A stretch of 64,000 nt of DNA from JABSSA01 sp039975755 (GCA_039975755.1 JBDWGM010000083.1:62001-126000), one strand, 5' to 3'; counted from the first letter of the stretch, positions 17,444 to 26,010 are shown. The notes: a model not told the origin generated them from the sequence alone. A program made the numbers and translations.

Positions 17444-19458
17444 TCAGCGGCCATTGCCTTTGTTGCACGGTCTTTACTTTGGGCAGACAAATCCGCCATC
17501 AGCTCGCTCGCGCGTGCGACCGGGTTCGTCAGATAGAAATCTTTCGTTGCCGTCTCGAAATCACCTTTGGCAAGCTTGCCGCCTTTAGGTAGTTTCCATT
17601 CATTTTCAGCAATTTGGTCAACACCTTTCAGATGCGGATGTTCCGAGACAATCGCCTGACGCAGTTGCGCAATGCTGTCCCAGGGTTGCTGGGCGTCTAT
17701 TTCTGCGGACAAAGCTCGTAAAATTGCCCAGTTTTCTTTGGCCTGCCCCGGTGCAAATCCCGCGCGATGCGCCAATTGCGGGCGCCCTTCGGTGTTCACA
17801 AACAATGCGTTTTCTTCGGTATAAGCCGCACCTGGCAAAATCACGTCAGCGCGGTGCGCCCCACGATCCCCATGGCTGCCTTGGTAAATCACAAACGCAC
17901 CGTCTGCGATTTCGATTTCGTCGGCACCAAGGTTGTAAATCACATCCGCGCCCTGAACCGCATTCATCGCATCCGGGTTGGTCGCACCAACATCCATCGC
18001 GCCCACGCGTCCGGCCGCGGTGTGCAACACCATAAATCCGGATTTCGTCGATGCAGCAAGCTCCATCGCCGCTTTCAAAACCGCTTCACCGTCCGCACGT
18101 TGTAACGCACCCTGACCTACGATGATCAGTGACGGCTTGTCCGCGACATCTGAATGATCACGGCCCAGTAATTCAGTAAGAGTATCTGCACCCGTGCCGA
18201 TGTGGTTGTATTCAAACGTCAGATCAACAGCCGGGCCGATGACGCCGACCGTGGCCCCTCGTGACCACGCTTTGCGCAAGCGTGCGTTCAATACCGGGGC
18301 TTCGTCGCGCGGGTTCGACCCGATCAACATTATCGCTTCGGCGGCATCAATATCTTCGATCTTTGCCGTCCCGACATAGGCCGAGCGGTTATCAGATGGC
18401 AGTTTTGAACCATCCGTGCGGCATTCCACAACGCCGCCCTGCCCCTCGATCAGTTGCTTAAGTGCGAAAGCGGCTTCAACAGGCGCAAGATCACCGACCA
18501 ATCCGGCCAGCTTATCCGCACCTTTGACAGCTTGCGCAACCTTACCAAGCGCCTCTGGCCATGTGGCCGGGCGCAATTTGCCGTTGTCACGAACGTATGG
18601 TTTGTCCAAACGCTGACGACGCAAGCCATCCCACACAAACCGTGTTTTGTCCGAAATCCACTCTTCGTTCACACCGTCATTGTTTAACGGCAAGAACCGC
18701 ATCACTTCGCGGCCCTTTGTATCCACTCGGATCGCAGACCCAAGCGCGTCCATAACATCAATGGATTCCGTTTTGGTCAGCTCCCATGGGCGTGCCGTGA
18801 ACGCATAGGGCTTTGAAACCAAAGCGCCGACAGGACACAAATCAATGATGTTGCCCTGCAAATTCGAATTCAACGTTTCGCCAAGATAAGACGTGATCTC
18901 TGCATCTTCGCCCCGACCGGTCTGCCCCATCTGCGTGATACCCGCGACCTCGGTCGTGAACCGGACACATCGCGTGCACGAGATACAGCGCGTCATGTGG
19001 GTTTCGACCAATGGCCCCAAATCCAGATCATCAACGGCGCGCTTGGCTTCGCGGAAGCGCGAAAAATCCACGCCATATGCCATCGCCTGATCTTGCAGAT
19101 CGCATTCCCCACCCTGATCGCAAATCGGGCAATCCAGCGGGTGATTGATCAATAGAAATTCCATCACCCCTTCGCGGGCCTTTTTGACCATCGGTGAATT
19201 TGTCTTAACGACCGGTGCCTGTCCCTCTGGACCGGGACGCAGATCGCGGACCTGCATCGCGCACGAGGCCGCTGGTTTAGGGGGACCGCCCACCACCTCG
19301 ACCAGACACATCCGACAGTTGCCCGCAATCGACAAACGTTCATGGTAACAGAATCTAGGAACTTCGACCCCGACCTCTTCACAGGCCTGAATCAGGGTCA
19401 TTGCCCCATCAACTTCGACTTCTTGTCCGTCGATAACGATCTTGCGAAGGTCGCTCAT
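17440..19458 (-). CDS. nuoG: NADH-quinone oxidoreductase subunit G
   Basis: NuoG carries the iron-sulfur clusters N1b, N4 and N5. The 672-residue product has the [2Fe-2S] set PRFCYHERLSIAGNCRMCLV and ASCAMQ, the N5 HC3 motif HPLDCPICDQGGECDLQDQ near residue 105, and the N4 motif CISCTRCVRF with a later cysteine in IIDLCPVGAL. The extra cysteine set of the N7 cluster of enterobacterial NuoG is not present after residue 220, as in mitochondrial-type enzymes. The C-terminal half is the molybdopterin-oxidoreductase-like domain, which binds no cofactor in this family. Confidence 0.97.
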   Translation of the reverse strand: MSDLRKIVIDGQEVEVDGAMTLIQACEEVGVEVPRFCYHERLSIAGNCRMCLVEVVGGPPKPAASCAMQVRDLRPGPEGQAPVVKTNSPMVKKAREGVMEFLLINHPLDCPICDQGGECDLQDQAMAYGVDFSRFREAKRAVDDLDLGPLVETHMTRCISCTRCVRFTTEVAGITQMGQTGRGEDAEITSYLGETLNSNLQGNIIDLCPVGALVSKPYAFTARPWELTKTESIDVMDALGSAIRVDTKGREVMRFLPLNNDGVNEEWISDKTRFVWDGLRRQRLDKPYVRDNGKLRPATWPEALGKVAQAVKGADKLAGLVGDLAPVEAAFALKQLIEGQGGVVECRTDGSKLPSDNRSAYVGTAKIEDIDAAEAIMLIGSNPRDEAPVLNARLRKAWSRGATVGVIGPAVDLTFEYNHIGTGADTLTELLGRDHSDVADKPSLIIVGQGALQRADGEAVLKAAMELAASTKSGFMVLHTAAGRVGAMDVGATNPDAMNAVQGADVIYNLGADEIEIADGAFVIYQGSHGDRGAHRADVILPGAAYTEENALFVNTEGRPQLAHRAGFAPGQAKENWAILRALSAEIDAQQPWDSIAQLRQAIVSEHPHLKGVDQIAENEWKLPKGGKLAKGDFETATKDFYLTNPVARASELMADLSAQSKDRATKAMAAE

Positions 19459-19461
19459 GCG

Positions 19462-19860
19462 TCAATTCACCCTCAGTAATACGCCAATCTGGCTTTTCTT
19501 TGCGATCTCGGATTTGCCGAGTTTACACCAATCTGCAGGAACAGTCATATCAAGCCCCTGCGCACGGACATAGGCCGCGCCTTCAGCTTTAAGCCTAGAT
19601 TTCTCAACATCTGATTTCCGATATGCATCAATTTGTGCATCCGAATACCCTAATTCGCGCGCTCGGTCTCGCAAACCCAAAATTATCCGATACCCTTTGA
19701 CCGTCCGTCCCGAGATTTCAGGACATTGTTTTCGAATCTCATCGGCCAATCCAATTGCTAGCAATGCATCATCAATCTCATCTACCTCCCCCAAAGGCGG
19801 TTGAGCCGGAACGCTTCCGGCAATGAGAGAAAAGATCATAGCCATGGTCAGTATGCGCAT
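19462..19860 (-). CDS. Secreted DUF5333-like protein
   Basis: A 132-residue product with a signal peptide ending near VPAQPP. The mature part has IDDALLAIGLADEIRKQCPE, RARELGYSDAQIDAYRKS and a C-terminal QIGVLLRVN, a pattern I recognise as DUF5333, a family known mainly from Rhodobacteraceae. Two cysteines (KQCPEIS and DWCKLG) may pair. It is read three bases before nuoG and so probably starts the nuoG part of the operon. The function is not known. Confidence 0.75.
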   Translation of the reverse strand: MRILTMAMIFSLIAGSVPAQPPLGEVDEIDDALLAIGLADEIRKQCPEISGRTVKGYRIILGLRDRARELGYSDAQIDAYRKSDVEKSRLKAEGAAYVRAQGLDMTVPADWCKLGKSEIAKKSQIGVLLRVN

Positions 19861-19991
19861 CTCGCTTCTCCTTCAGTGCGTCTCGTGACACACATGAGAA
19901 AGCGCCCTACTGCTATGCAATAACAAGCGTTTCTGCAAGGCACGAGCGCGCAAATTGTCGCCTTTTACAAGGATGTGATCACAAGCCAGGA

Positions 19992-20363
19992 TTAGAAACG
20001 ACAAGAACCTTGAAAACTTAAAGTATCTTTAACGACAGCAAGCGTTTCTGGATCGTCGTCTGGGCCTGTTTCCCAATCGATAACCGACGTTCCAAAATTC
20101 TCGATACAATGACGCGTCGCTTCGAACCGACCTGCCTCCAATGCGCCTTCAAAACTGGCGGAGACTGGCGAAACTTCTACAGAAAATTCGATCAATTGCC
20201 GATCCACTTTTGACAGCTTAGCGCGATACACTTGACCGTCGAATGTCACAGCATCACTTCGGCTACAGGCCGCTAAAATCAAAGCAGAGATCATGACCAA
20301 CCCCATCAAAAGAAAACGGCGCAGGTCATTAGATTTTTCAGAGACAGTAACAGACTGGGTCAT
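19992..20363 (-). CDS. Putative lipoprotein of unknown function
   Basis: A 123-residue product with an unusually long charged N-terminus, then a hydrophobic stretch (FLLMGLVMISALILAAC) ending in the lipobox LAAC near residue 33. It is therefore likely to be lipid-anchored. A later ATG in the same frame could be the true start and would give a more usual signal peptide. The mature part has two cysteines (RHCIENFG and the final GSCRF). No family is recognised. It lies between the DUF3291 gene and the DUF5333-like gene. Confidence 0.7.
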   Translation of the reverse strand: MTQSVTVSEKSNDLRRFLLMGLVMISALILAACSRSDAVTFDGQVYRAKLSKVDRQLIEFSVEVSPVSASFEGALEAGRFEATRHCIENFGTSVIDWETGPDDDPETLAVVKDTLSFQGSCRF

Positions 20364-20411
20364 AGGCGTAATTTTGTCTTCTTTAGTGGCAGCGTGACTA
20401 GAGAGTTATGG

Positions 20412-20546
20412 CTACGCCAAAGTGACCAAGTTTGCAAACCTGCAAACGCTTTGATCAAACACGCATTGCCACTCTACGACCAGTACAGCGATCAAAACGA
20501 ACGCAATGCTCATCGAAAAGAGGCCACGCAAGCACACCGTGATCAA
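20412..20546 (-). CDS. Candidate small membrane protein (33-44 residues) after the DUF3291 gene
   Basis: The frame opens with a TTG at 20546 that overlaps the DUF3291 stop (TTGA) and has an internal ATG at 20513; it closes at a TAG at 20412. It encodes one hydrophobic segment, MSIAFVLIAVLVVEWQC, followed by a short tail with cysteines. There is no clear ribosome binding site, so expression would rely on coupling. It may be a chance frame. Confidence 0.25.
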   Translation of the reverse strand: MITVCLRGLFSMSIAFVLIAVLVVEWQCVFDQSVCRFANLVTLA

Positions 20547-21007
20547 CTTGTTGGTGACAGATGGTCCCAAGAAAATGCGGCATCCGTTTGCCCATGTGAT
20601 TCCAAAGCGTTCAAACGATCCGCCGCTTCAGCGACTGTTGGGCGATGACCTTTTTCGACCCACCACATCACCAGCCGATGACCACTCCATAATTGGTCTG
20701 CGGGATCATACCATTCTAATTTGCGGTCATAGAAATGCTTGTGCACGGTATTATAGGTAAAATCCCGCAAACTTTTTGCATCTTTCCAAACCGACAAAGT
20801 TGACGCCGCCCGCGGGTTTCCCCCGATCGGGCCCTCCGGGTCCAGTTGCGCCATTTCCATTTGCGCAGGGTCCAGATGCCAAACATAGCCCGCAGACCGT
20901 TCTGCAATCTTGTAAACGCGATCCAGATTGTTCTGAAAATCTGCAAGGCGCGGATCATCCCAGTCGTAACGCAGGACACCAATGTTAAATTCCGCAAGGT
21001 GTTTCAT
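20543..21007 (-). CDS. DUF3291 domain protein
   Basis: A 154-residue cytoplasmic protein that matches the DUF3291 pattern, a dimeric alpha-beta barrel (monooxygenase-like) fold: LAEFNIGVLRYDWDDPRL at the start, RVYKIAERSAGYVWHL near residue 30, STLSVWKDAKSLRDFTY near residue 69 and the end block LVMWWVEKGHRPTVAEA. No catalytic residues are defined for the family. No strong ribosome binding site precedes the ATG, which overlaps a short upstream frame as ATGA. Confidence 0.85.
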   Translation of the reverse strand: MKHLAEFNIGVLRYDWDDPRLADFQNNLDRVYKIAERSAGYVWHLDPAQMEMAQLDPEGPIGGNPRAASTLSVWKDAKSLRDFTYNTVHKHFYDRKLEWYDPADQLWSGHRLVMWWVEKGHRPTVAEAADRLNALESHGQTDAAFSWDHLSPTS

Positions 21008-21147
21008 TTCACAACGACCATTTGCCTTGGATCACCAAAGTGGGTCATTGCACAAAACCTGCCCCAAATATACCTGACATCATCAAACCGTAGTTTCCCA
21101 ACCGGATCACTCTCACAACAGATGCGCCGACGGGAATGCCAAAACAC
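21004..21147 (-). CDS. Candidate 47-residue ORF coupled to the DUF3291 gene
   Basis: A GTG at 21147 preceded by GAGG (7-base gap) opens a 47-codon frame whose TGA overlaps the DUF3291 start as ATGA. The product is basic with two adjacent cysteines (RRRICCESDP) and ends CAMTHFGDPRQMVVVK. No family is recognised. The overlap would explain why the DUF3291 gene has no ribosome binding site of its own, but conservation cannot be judged from one sequence. Confidence 0.28.
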   Translation of the reverse strand: MFWHSRRRICCESDPVGKLRFDDVRYIWGRFCAMTHFGDPRQMVVVK

Positions 21148-21172
21148 TCCAATCCCTCATTCGAAACCAAAT

Positions 21173-21589
21173 TCAAGTTTCGGGAACGAGAACAGCGGAC
21201 AAAGCGGTTTCCTGGGCCGTTTCCTGATCCGCGGCGTCGCAAACGTCACCCTCGCCCGGTGCAACGCCGTACTTTGCGCGAAACTCGCGTGTCCTGATAT
21301 CGGTCATCGCATCAATCGAAGAACGCTCTCTGAGTGCTGCCAAAGATCCGCGTCCCTCTTGATTTCGCCGCTCGCTGATTTGCAAATCAAGGCTTTGGTC
21401 ATAACGATACCGATTGCAACTTGCCGCGATATTCCGAGCGAGCCTCAGATTGGCATAATATTCAGGGATCGGTTGTGCGAATAGCCGAAGAACCGCCTGA
21501 TCGTCGAAATCACGCGCTGGCGGCGGGAGACCACTGGAACACCCCGTCGCAGCCACAAACATTGCCAAAAGGCCGAAATAGACTTTCAT
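21173..21589 (-). CDS. Putative lipoprotein of unknown function
   Basis: The ATG at 21589, with AGGA upstream, gives a 138-residue product starting MKVYFGLLAMFVAATGCSSG, with lipobox ATGC near residue 17. An upstream in-frame start at 21634 would add 15 charged residues and is less likely. The mature part is hydrophilic (RLFAQPIPEYYANLRLARN, ERRNQEGRGSLAALRE) with two further cysteines (ASCNRY and DVCDAA). It is acidic at the C-terminus. No family is recognised. Confidence 0.7.
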   Translation of the reverse strand: MKVYFGLLAMFVAATGCSSGLPPPARDFDDQAVLRLFAQPIPEYYANLRLARNIAASCNRYRYDQSLDLQISERRNQEGRGSLAALRERSSIDAMTDIRTREFRAKYGVAPGEGDVCDAADQETAQETALSAVLVPET

Positions 21590-21725
21590 CAACTTTCCTT
21601 CATTTTCGGTACTTTGGCTCAATTTTCTCATCAAATAGCAAAAATGACAAATTTCGACCGTGAACCAGATCGCCCGCTAAGATCGAAAACCTGTCCAAGA
21701 ATACCGTCGGTCTTTTTTCAAGACG

Positions 21726-22127
21726 TCATTTGCGCACGAGAAATCGACCTACCGGATGTTTGGCTCCCGCAATTTTTTTGGCATACTCGCATTGCAACTT
21801 TTGGATGTTTTGCGAGTTCGGTTGAAAACCTTCGTCTTTCAGCCACGCATCAAACTGAACGTAAGGACCTGCCCCCGCTGATCGCCGGGCTTTGGCCAAT
21901 GCACCATTCTTGTGACCTTCACTACGCAACAACTTGTGTCCAAGTTGCACATTCATTGAGCCAGCGCTTGTTTCAATCCATTTGACGTTCTTAGAACAGT
22001 CCTCGGCCAAAGACGCGGCCCATTGCAAACCCCACATCGCCTGTTGGGTTGCGGTGAACTCCTGCTCCGCCACAGCGCTGTGACCTAATAGGAATGTCGT
22101 AACCAGAGTGGCACGAAAAATTTTCAT
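21726..22127 (-). CDS. Small secreted protein of unknown function
   Basis: A 133-residue product with a clear signal peptide, cleaved after SAVA near residue 20; GAGGTT six bases before the ATG is a good ribosome binding site. The mature part (QQAMWGLQWAASLAEDCSKN, then FDAWLKDEGFQPN) is basic and mostly helical, with two cysteines. It is the first gene after nuoF, 164 bases downstream. No domain is recognised. Confidence 0.7.
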   Translation of the reverse strand: MKIFRATLVTTFLLGHSAVAEQEFTATQQAMWGLQWAASLAEDCSKNVKWIETSAGSMNVQLGHKLLRSEGHKNGALAKARRSAGAGPYVQFDAWLKDEGFQPNSQNIQKLQCEYAKKIAGAKHPVGRFLVRK

Positions 22128-22291
22128 AGTTAGAACCTCAAGAATTTGTTTAAAGAAATTTAAATCCGCCCATTCTTAAGGGTCCAAAAACATCCAAATC
22201 CTGTTTGCCGAAAACAAACTGCCTTTGCTTTTGGCCGCTCAACGGATGAGGACAGCTAACAACGACAAATCAATGCGCCGTCTTTCTCAAA

Positions 22292-23572
22292 TCATTCGGC
22301 CGCGATTTTTGCCCCGTTGATCCGGTCTTCGATCACGTCCCGGAAATTGCGGATCAACCCTTGGATTGGCCAAGCCGCCGCATCGCCCAATGCGCAAATT
22401 GTGTGGCCTTCGACTTGTTTGGTCACATCAAACAGCATGTCGATTTCTTCGACGGACGCATCGCCCTGTACCAAGCGTTCCATCACGCGCATCATCCAGC
22501 CTGTGCCCTCACGGCACGGCGTACACTGGCCACAGCTTTCGTGTTTGTAGAATTTGGACAAGCGCCAGATTGCTTTGACGATATCTGTCTGTTTGTCCAT
22601 GACGATCACAGCAGCCGTGCCCAGACCAGACTGCAGATCATTCCGCAAATAGTCAAAATCCATGATGGCGTCTTTCATCTTTTCGCCGCGCACGCAGGGC
22701 ACAGATGACCCACCTGGAATAACGGCCAAAAGGTTGTCCCAACCGCCCCGAATGCCACCGCAGTGTTTTTCGATCAGTTCTTCAAAGCTGATCGACATTT
22801 CTTCTTCCACGACGCACGGGTTGTTCACGTGCCCTGACACGGCGAATAGCTTGGTGCCTGCATTGTTTGGACGACCAAAACCGGCAAACCATGCCCCACC
22901 TCGGCGCAAGATTGTTGGCACAACGGCAATGGATTCCACATTGTTCACCGTGGTCGGACAACCATAAAGACCCGCACCCGCCGGGAACGGCGGTTTCATA
23001 CGTGGCATGCCTTTGCGTCCCTCAAGGCTTTCCAGCAATGCCGTTTCCTCGCCGCAGATGTATGCGCCTGCCCCATGATGCAGATACAGATCAAAATCCC
23101 AGCCGGATCCAGCTGCGTTCTTGCCTAGCAATCCAGCCTCGTAGGCTTCGTCGATTGCGTTTTGCAGCGCTTCTTTTTCACGAATGTACTCACCGCGAAT
23201 GTAGATATAGCAGGCATGCGCATTCATCGCGAAACTTGCGATCAGACACCCTTCGATCAACGTATGAGGATCATGACGCATGATCTCGCGATCTTTGCAG
23301 GTGCCCGGTTCTGATTCGTCTGCATTCACAACCAAATAAGCCGGACGCCCGTCGCTTTCCTTGGGCATGAACGACCACTTCAAGCCAGTCGGAAAGCCCG
23401 CACCGCCGCGACCACGCAAACCGGAATCTTTCATTTCCTGAACGATCCAATCGCGCCCTTTTTCGATGAGCTTGTCCGTTCCGTCCCAATGGCCACGCGC
23501 CTGCGCGCCTTTCAGCGTGCGGTCGTGCATACCGTAAATGTTGGTAAAGATCCGGTCCTGATCAGCGAGCAT
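22292..23572 (-). CDS. nuoF: NADH-quinone oxidoreductase subunit F
   Basis: NuoF binds NADH and FMN and the [4Fe-4S] cluster N3. The 426-residue product shows GLRGRGGAGFPTGLKW near residue 52 (NADH/FMN glycine loop), GAGAYICGEETALLESLEG near residue 170, and the N3 ligands ESCGQCTPCREG near residue 345 with a fourth cysteine in HTICALGD. The length is as usual. It follows the DUF5337-like gene by 12 bases. Confidence 0.97.
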   Translation of the reverse strand: MLADQDRIFTNIYGMHDRTLKGAQARGHWDGTDKLIEKGRDWIVQEMKDSGLRGRGGAGFPTGLKWSFMPKESDGRPAYLVVNADESEPGTCKDREIMRHDPHTLIEGCLIASFAMNAHACYIYIRGEYIREKEALQNAIDEAYEAGLLGKNAAGSGWDFDLYLHHGAGAYICGEETALLESLEGRKGMPRMKPPFPAGAGLYGCPTTVNNVESIAVVPTILRRGGAWFAGFGRPNNAGTKLFAVSGHVNNPCVVEEEMSISFEELIEKHCGGIRGGWDNLLAVIPGGSSVPCVRGEKMKDAIMDFDYLRNDLQSGLGTAAVIVMDKQTDIVKAIWRLSKFYKHESCGQCTPCREGTGWMMRVMERLVQGDASVEEIDMLFDVTKQVEGHTICALGDAAAWPIQGLIRNFRDVIEDRINGAKIAAE

Positions 23573-23584
23573 TGCGCGTCTTCC

Positions 23585-23800
23585 TTAATTGTCCTGGCGG
23601 CTCCGCCAGATACCGATGGCCACGAAGATGGCCCAAGCAAATCCCGCCAAGGCCACCAGATCAAAAAGAGCGCGCACCCGGTTTGACCAACCGAAATGCG
23701 CACCCAACATATTTGCAAGAACCCAAGCCACACCTGTTCCAGCAATCACCAGCGCAAGGCGCTGTCCTGCCTTAGAAGATTTGTCTTGGCCCTCAACCAT
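23585..23800 (-). CDS. DUF5337-like small two-helix membrane protein
   Basis: A 71-residue product with two hydrophobic segments, LALVIAGTGVAWVLANML and LFDLVALAGFAWAIFVAIGI, a basic N-terminus and a charged C-terminus. I recognise the pattern as DUF5337, known from Rhodobacteraceae beside nuoF. It lies between the helix-hairpin-helix gene and nuoF with gaps of 12-13 bases, so it is operonic. A role in assembly or stability of complex I is possible but not shown. Confidence 0.75.
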   Translation of the reverse strand: MVEGQDKSSKAGQRLALVIAGTGVAWVLANMLGAHFGWSNRVRALFDLVALAGFAWAIFVAIGIWRSRQDN

Positions 23801-23813
23801 ATTCGTTACGGCG

Positions 23814-24806
23814 TCACTTGTAGACGCCGCCTCCTCCTACGCGCTTAGAGAATTCAGTCTCTCCGCCCGCAGCCAGAACCCCAGCTTGTTCAACCCATTT
23901 GTCACGGCTCACACGCCCCTTGAACCCTTCCAAGTTGGCGTTGACCCACGCAACTTCGGCCGGAGACCAAGCCGCGATTTGGTCAAAGTGATAAAAGCCC
24001 ATAGCGTTACAGAGCTTTTCAAGTTTCGGCCCAATACCTTTAATTTCTTTAAGGTTATCGGCTTTTCCGTCCCGTGGACCCGTCAAAGTCGCAGGCTTTT
24101 GACCTTCATTTTCACCTTCGAAAATACCGTCATTGTCGTAATCCGGCGTGAAATCCGCTGATGCTGCCTGGTCTTCGGTCGGTGTGGCAGCCGCCTTCGG
24201 TTCCGCCTTAGGCTTAGCAGCCTTTGGTTTTTCCGCCTTAGGTTTAGCCGCTTTTGGCTTGTCCGCTTTTGGTTTGGCTGCTTTTGGTTTTGCCGCAGGT
24301 TCGGCAGGTTTCGCCTCGCCTTCGTATTTCCAATCGCCCTTGCGTTCGGCCAAATCTGCTTCACCCTCCAAAGCCTTGGACGGTTTCACCAATGGTTCAG
24401 AAGGCGTGTCTGCAGCCGGTGCTTCAGCGGCTTTCGCCGTTTCCACAGGTGCAGCAGTTTCAGGTTTACTGGCTGGTTCGCTCGTTGCGGTAGAAGCCGT
24501 TGCGGCAGCCGCAGCAGCGGGGGCTGCAGCAGGTGCAGCACTCGATGTCGAGGACGATGACTCTCCGGTGCCAGATGTTGAATGCGATCCGTGTGTCCCA
24601 GATGCAGTGGTTTCAGATTGCTCCGAACACAGCAGCCAATTCAAAACAAAACCAGCAATCACGAAAATAATGAGACCCATCAACAGCGCAGAGAAGAAAC
24701 CCCAACCCCATATCGCCATCAAAAGAATTAACGATAAAATTCCTGCAACCAATGCAGCCAACCAGCAGCCGCGTGTGCAGGACATATTTTCACCAAAGTC
24801 GCTCAT
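23814..24806 (-). CDS. Membrane-anchored helix-hairpin-helix protein, paralogous to the NuoE C-terminus
   Basis: A 330-residue product in three parts. Residues about 15-60 form two membrane segments (CWLAALVAGILSLILLMAIW, then LLMGLIIFVIAGFVLNWLLC). Residues about 65-245 are a low-complexity Ala/Pro/Thr/Lys linker with KPKA repeats. The last 80 residues form a helix-hairpin-helix-like domain (LKEIKGIGPKLEKL, FYHFDQIAAW, NLEGFKGRVSRDKW). By eye about 52 of 81 positions in that domain are identical to the end of NuoE, encoded just upstream. I use the ATG at 24806, eight bases after GGAGGT; an ATG at 24812 is too close. The function is unknown. Confidence 0.85.
   Translation of the reverse strand: MSDFGENMSCTRGCWLAALVAGILSLILLMAIWGWGFFSALLMGLIIFVIAGFVLNWLLCSEQSETTASGTHGSHSTSGTGESSSSTSSAAPAAAPAAAAAATASTATSEPASKPETAAPVETAKAAEAPAADTPSEPLVKPSKALEGEADLAERKGDWKYEGEAKPAEPAAKPKAAKPKADKPKAAKPKAEKPKAAKPKAEPKAAATPTEDQAASADFTPDYDNDGIFEGENEGQKPATLTGPRDGKADNLKEIKGIGPKLEKLCNAMGFYHFDQIAAWSPAEVAWVNANLEGFKGRVSRDKWVEQAGVLAAGGETEFSKRVGGGGVYK
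24192..24297 (-). repeat. Tandem KPKA-coding repeat in the membrane helix-hairpin-helix gene
   Basis: About eight imperfect 12-15 base units encode alternating KPKA, KPKAD and KPKAE blocks in the linker. A looser version (AKPKAPSKPKAPAKPK) occurs in the NuoE linker at about 25180-25290. Such repeats are prone to length change by slippage. Confidence 0.8.
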
Positions 24807-24840
24807 GATCATCCACCTCCCAAAAAAATTTAGACGTCAT

Positions 24841-26010
24841 CTACTTATAGATACCGTCTTTTTTGGCGCGTTGGGAAAAATCTGTCGATCCTCCCCCTGA
24901 AAGGGTTTTTGCTTGTTCGACCCAGTTGTCGCGCACCACCCTGCCTTTAAAGCCTTCTAGGTTTTGATCAACCCACGACACTTCGTCGGCTGTCCAGGCC
25001 GCAACCTGGTCAAAGTGAAAGAATCCAAGCGTGTTCAACAGCCCTTCGAGCTTTGGCCCGACACCCTTGATCAGCTTAAGATCATCCGCGCCGCCTTTGC
25101 GGGCTTTCTTCATGACCTTCGGTTTGGTGCCCGCACCTTCAGCCGCTTGAGCCACAGGTTCCGGATTGGTCTTTGGCTTGGCAGCCTCTTTGGGCTTGGC
25201 TGGGGCTTTCGGTTTCGAAGGAGCTTTTGGTTTGGCTGCCGCTTTAGCCTTGGCCGGGGCTTTCGTTGCGTTGGCAGCTGGTTTTGTACCCGCCTTGCCC
25301 GCAGTTCCCTGCCACGGCGCAAGCAGCGGCACTTCTGTCCCGTCGATCCGTTTGACCGTATCGCCGATATCCGCTGCCAATTGCACCGACGCATTATACG
25401 CCGTTTTGCCACTTTCAAAATCCTGCAGAGAGGTCAAACCGCTCAATGGTTCTGCTGCATAACGTCCATTTTGTGGACCCGGAGTTGGAACCTTGCCAGC
25501 GCCCAACTCGTCAATAATTTCGCCCATACGCGCGGCAGTCAGATCCTCGAAGTAATCTTTGCCGATTTGAGCCATTGGCGCATTGGCGCAGGCGCCAAGG
25601 CATTCAACCTCTTCCCAACTGAATTTGCCGTCGTCTGACAATTGATGGGCTTTGGACGCAATCTTGTCTTTGCACACCGCGACAAGGTCTTCGGCACCAC
25701 AAATCATGCAGGATGTCGTTCCGCAAACTTGAATATGCGCAACAGAACCAACGGGTTGCAGCTGAAACATAAAGTAAAACGAAGCCACTTCCAAGGCTCG
25801 GATATACGCCAAGTTCAGCATATCGGCGATCGTTTCAATCGCGGGACGCGTCAACCAACCTTCTTGTTCCTGCGCACGCCACAGCAACGGTATAATAGCC
25901 GATGCCTCGCGCCCTTCCGGGTATTTCGTTATTTGCGCTTCGGCCCATGCCTGATTGGCCGGAGAAAACGCAAAGCTATCGGGTTGTTCAGGATGAAGAC
26001 GGCGAAGCAT
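24841..26010 (-). CDS. nuoE: NADH-quinone oxidoreductase subunit E with C-terminal helix-hairpin-helix extension
   Basis: NuoE (24 kDa subunit) holds the [2Fe-2S] cluster N1a. Residues 1-170 are the thioredoxin-like core with all four ligands, VCGTTSCMICG near residue 96 (C-x4-C) and ECLGACANAPMAQIG near residue 136 (C-x3-C). The total of 389 residues is far longer than the usual 160-240. After the core comes an Ala/Lys/Pro linker, then an 80-residue helix-hairpin-helix-like domain (LKLIKGVGPKLEGL) shared with the next gene. The ATG at 26010 overlaps the preceding stop (TAATG); the frame upstream of it is not needed. Confidence 0.95.
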   Translation of the reverse strand: MLRRLHPEQPDSFAFSPANQAWAEAQITKYPEGREASAIIPLLWRAQEQEGWLTRPAIETIADMLNLAYIRALEVASFYFMFQLQPVGSVAHIQVCGTTSCMICGAEDLVAVCKDKIASKAHQLSDDGKFSWEEVECLGACANAPMAQIGKDYFEDLTAARMGEIIDELGAGKVPTPGPQNGRYAAEPLSGLTSLQDFESGKTAYNASVQLAADIGDTVKRIDGTEVPLLAPWQGTAGKAGTKPAANATKAPAKAKAAAKPKAPSKPKAPAKPKEAAKPKTNPEPVAQAAEGAGTKPKVMKKARKGGADDLKLIKGVGPKLEGLLNTLGFFHFDQVAAWTADEVSWVDQNLEGFKGRVVRDNWVEQAKTLSGGGSTDFSQRAKKDGIYK

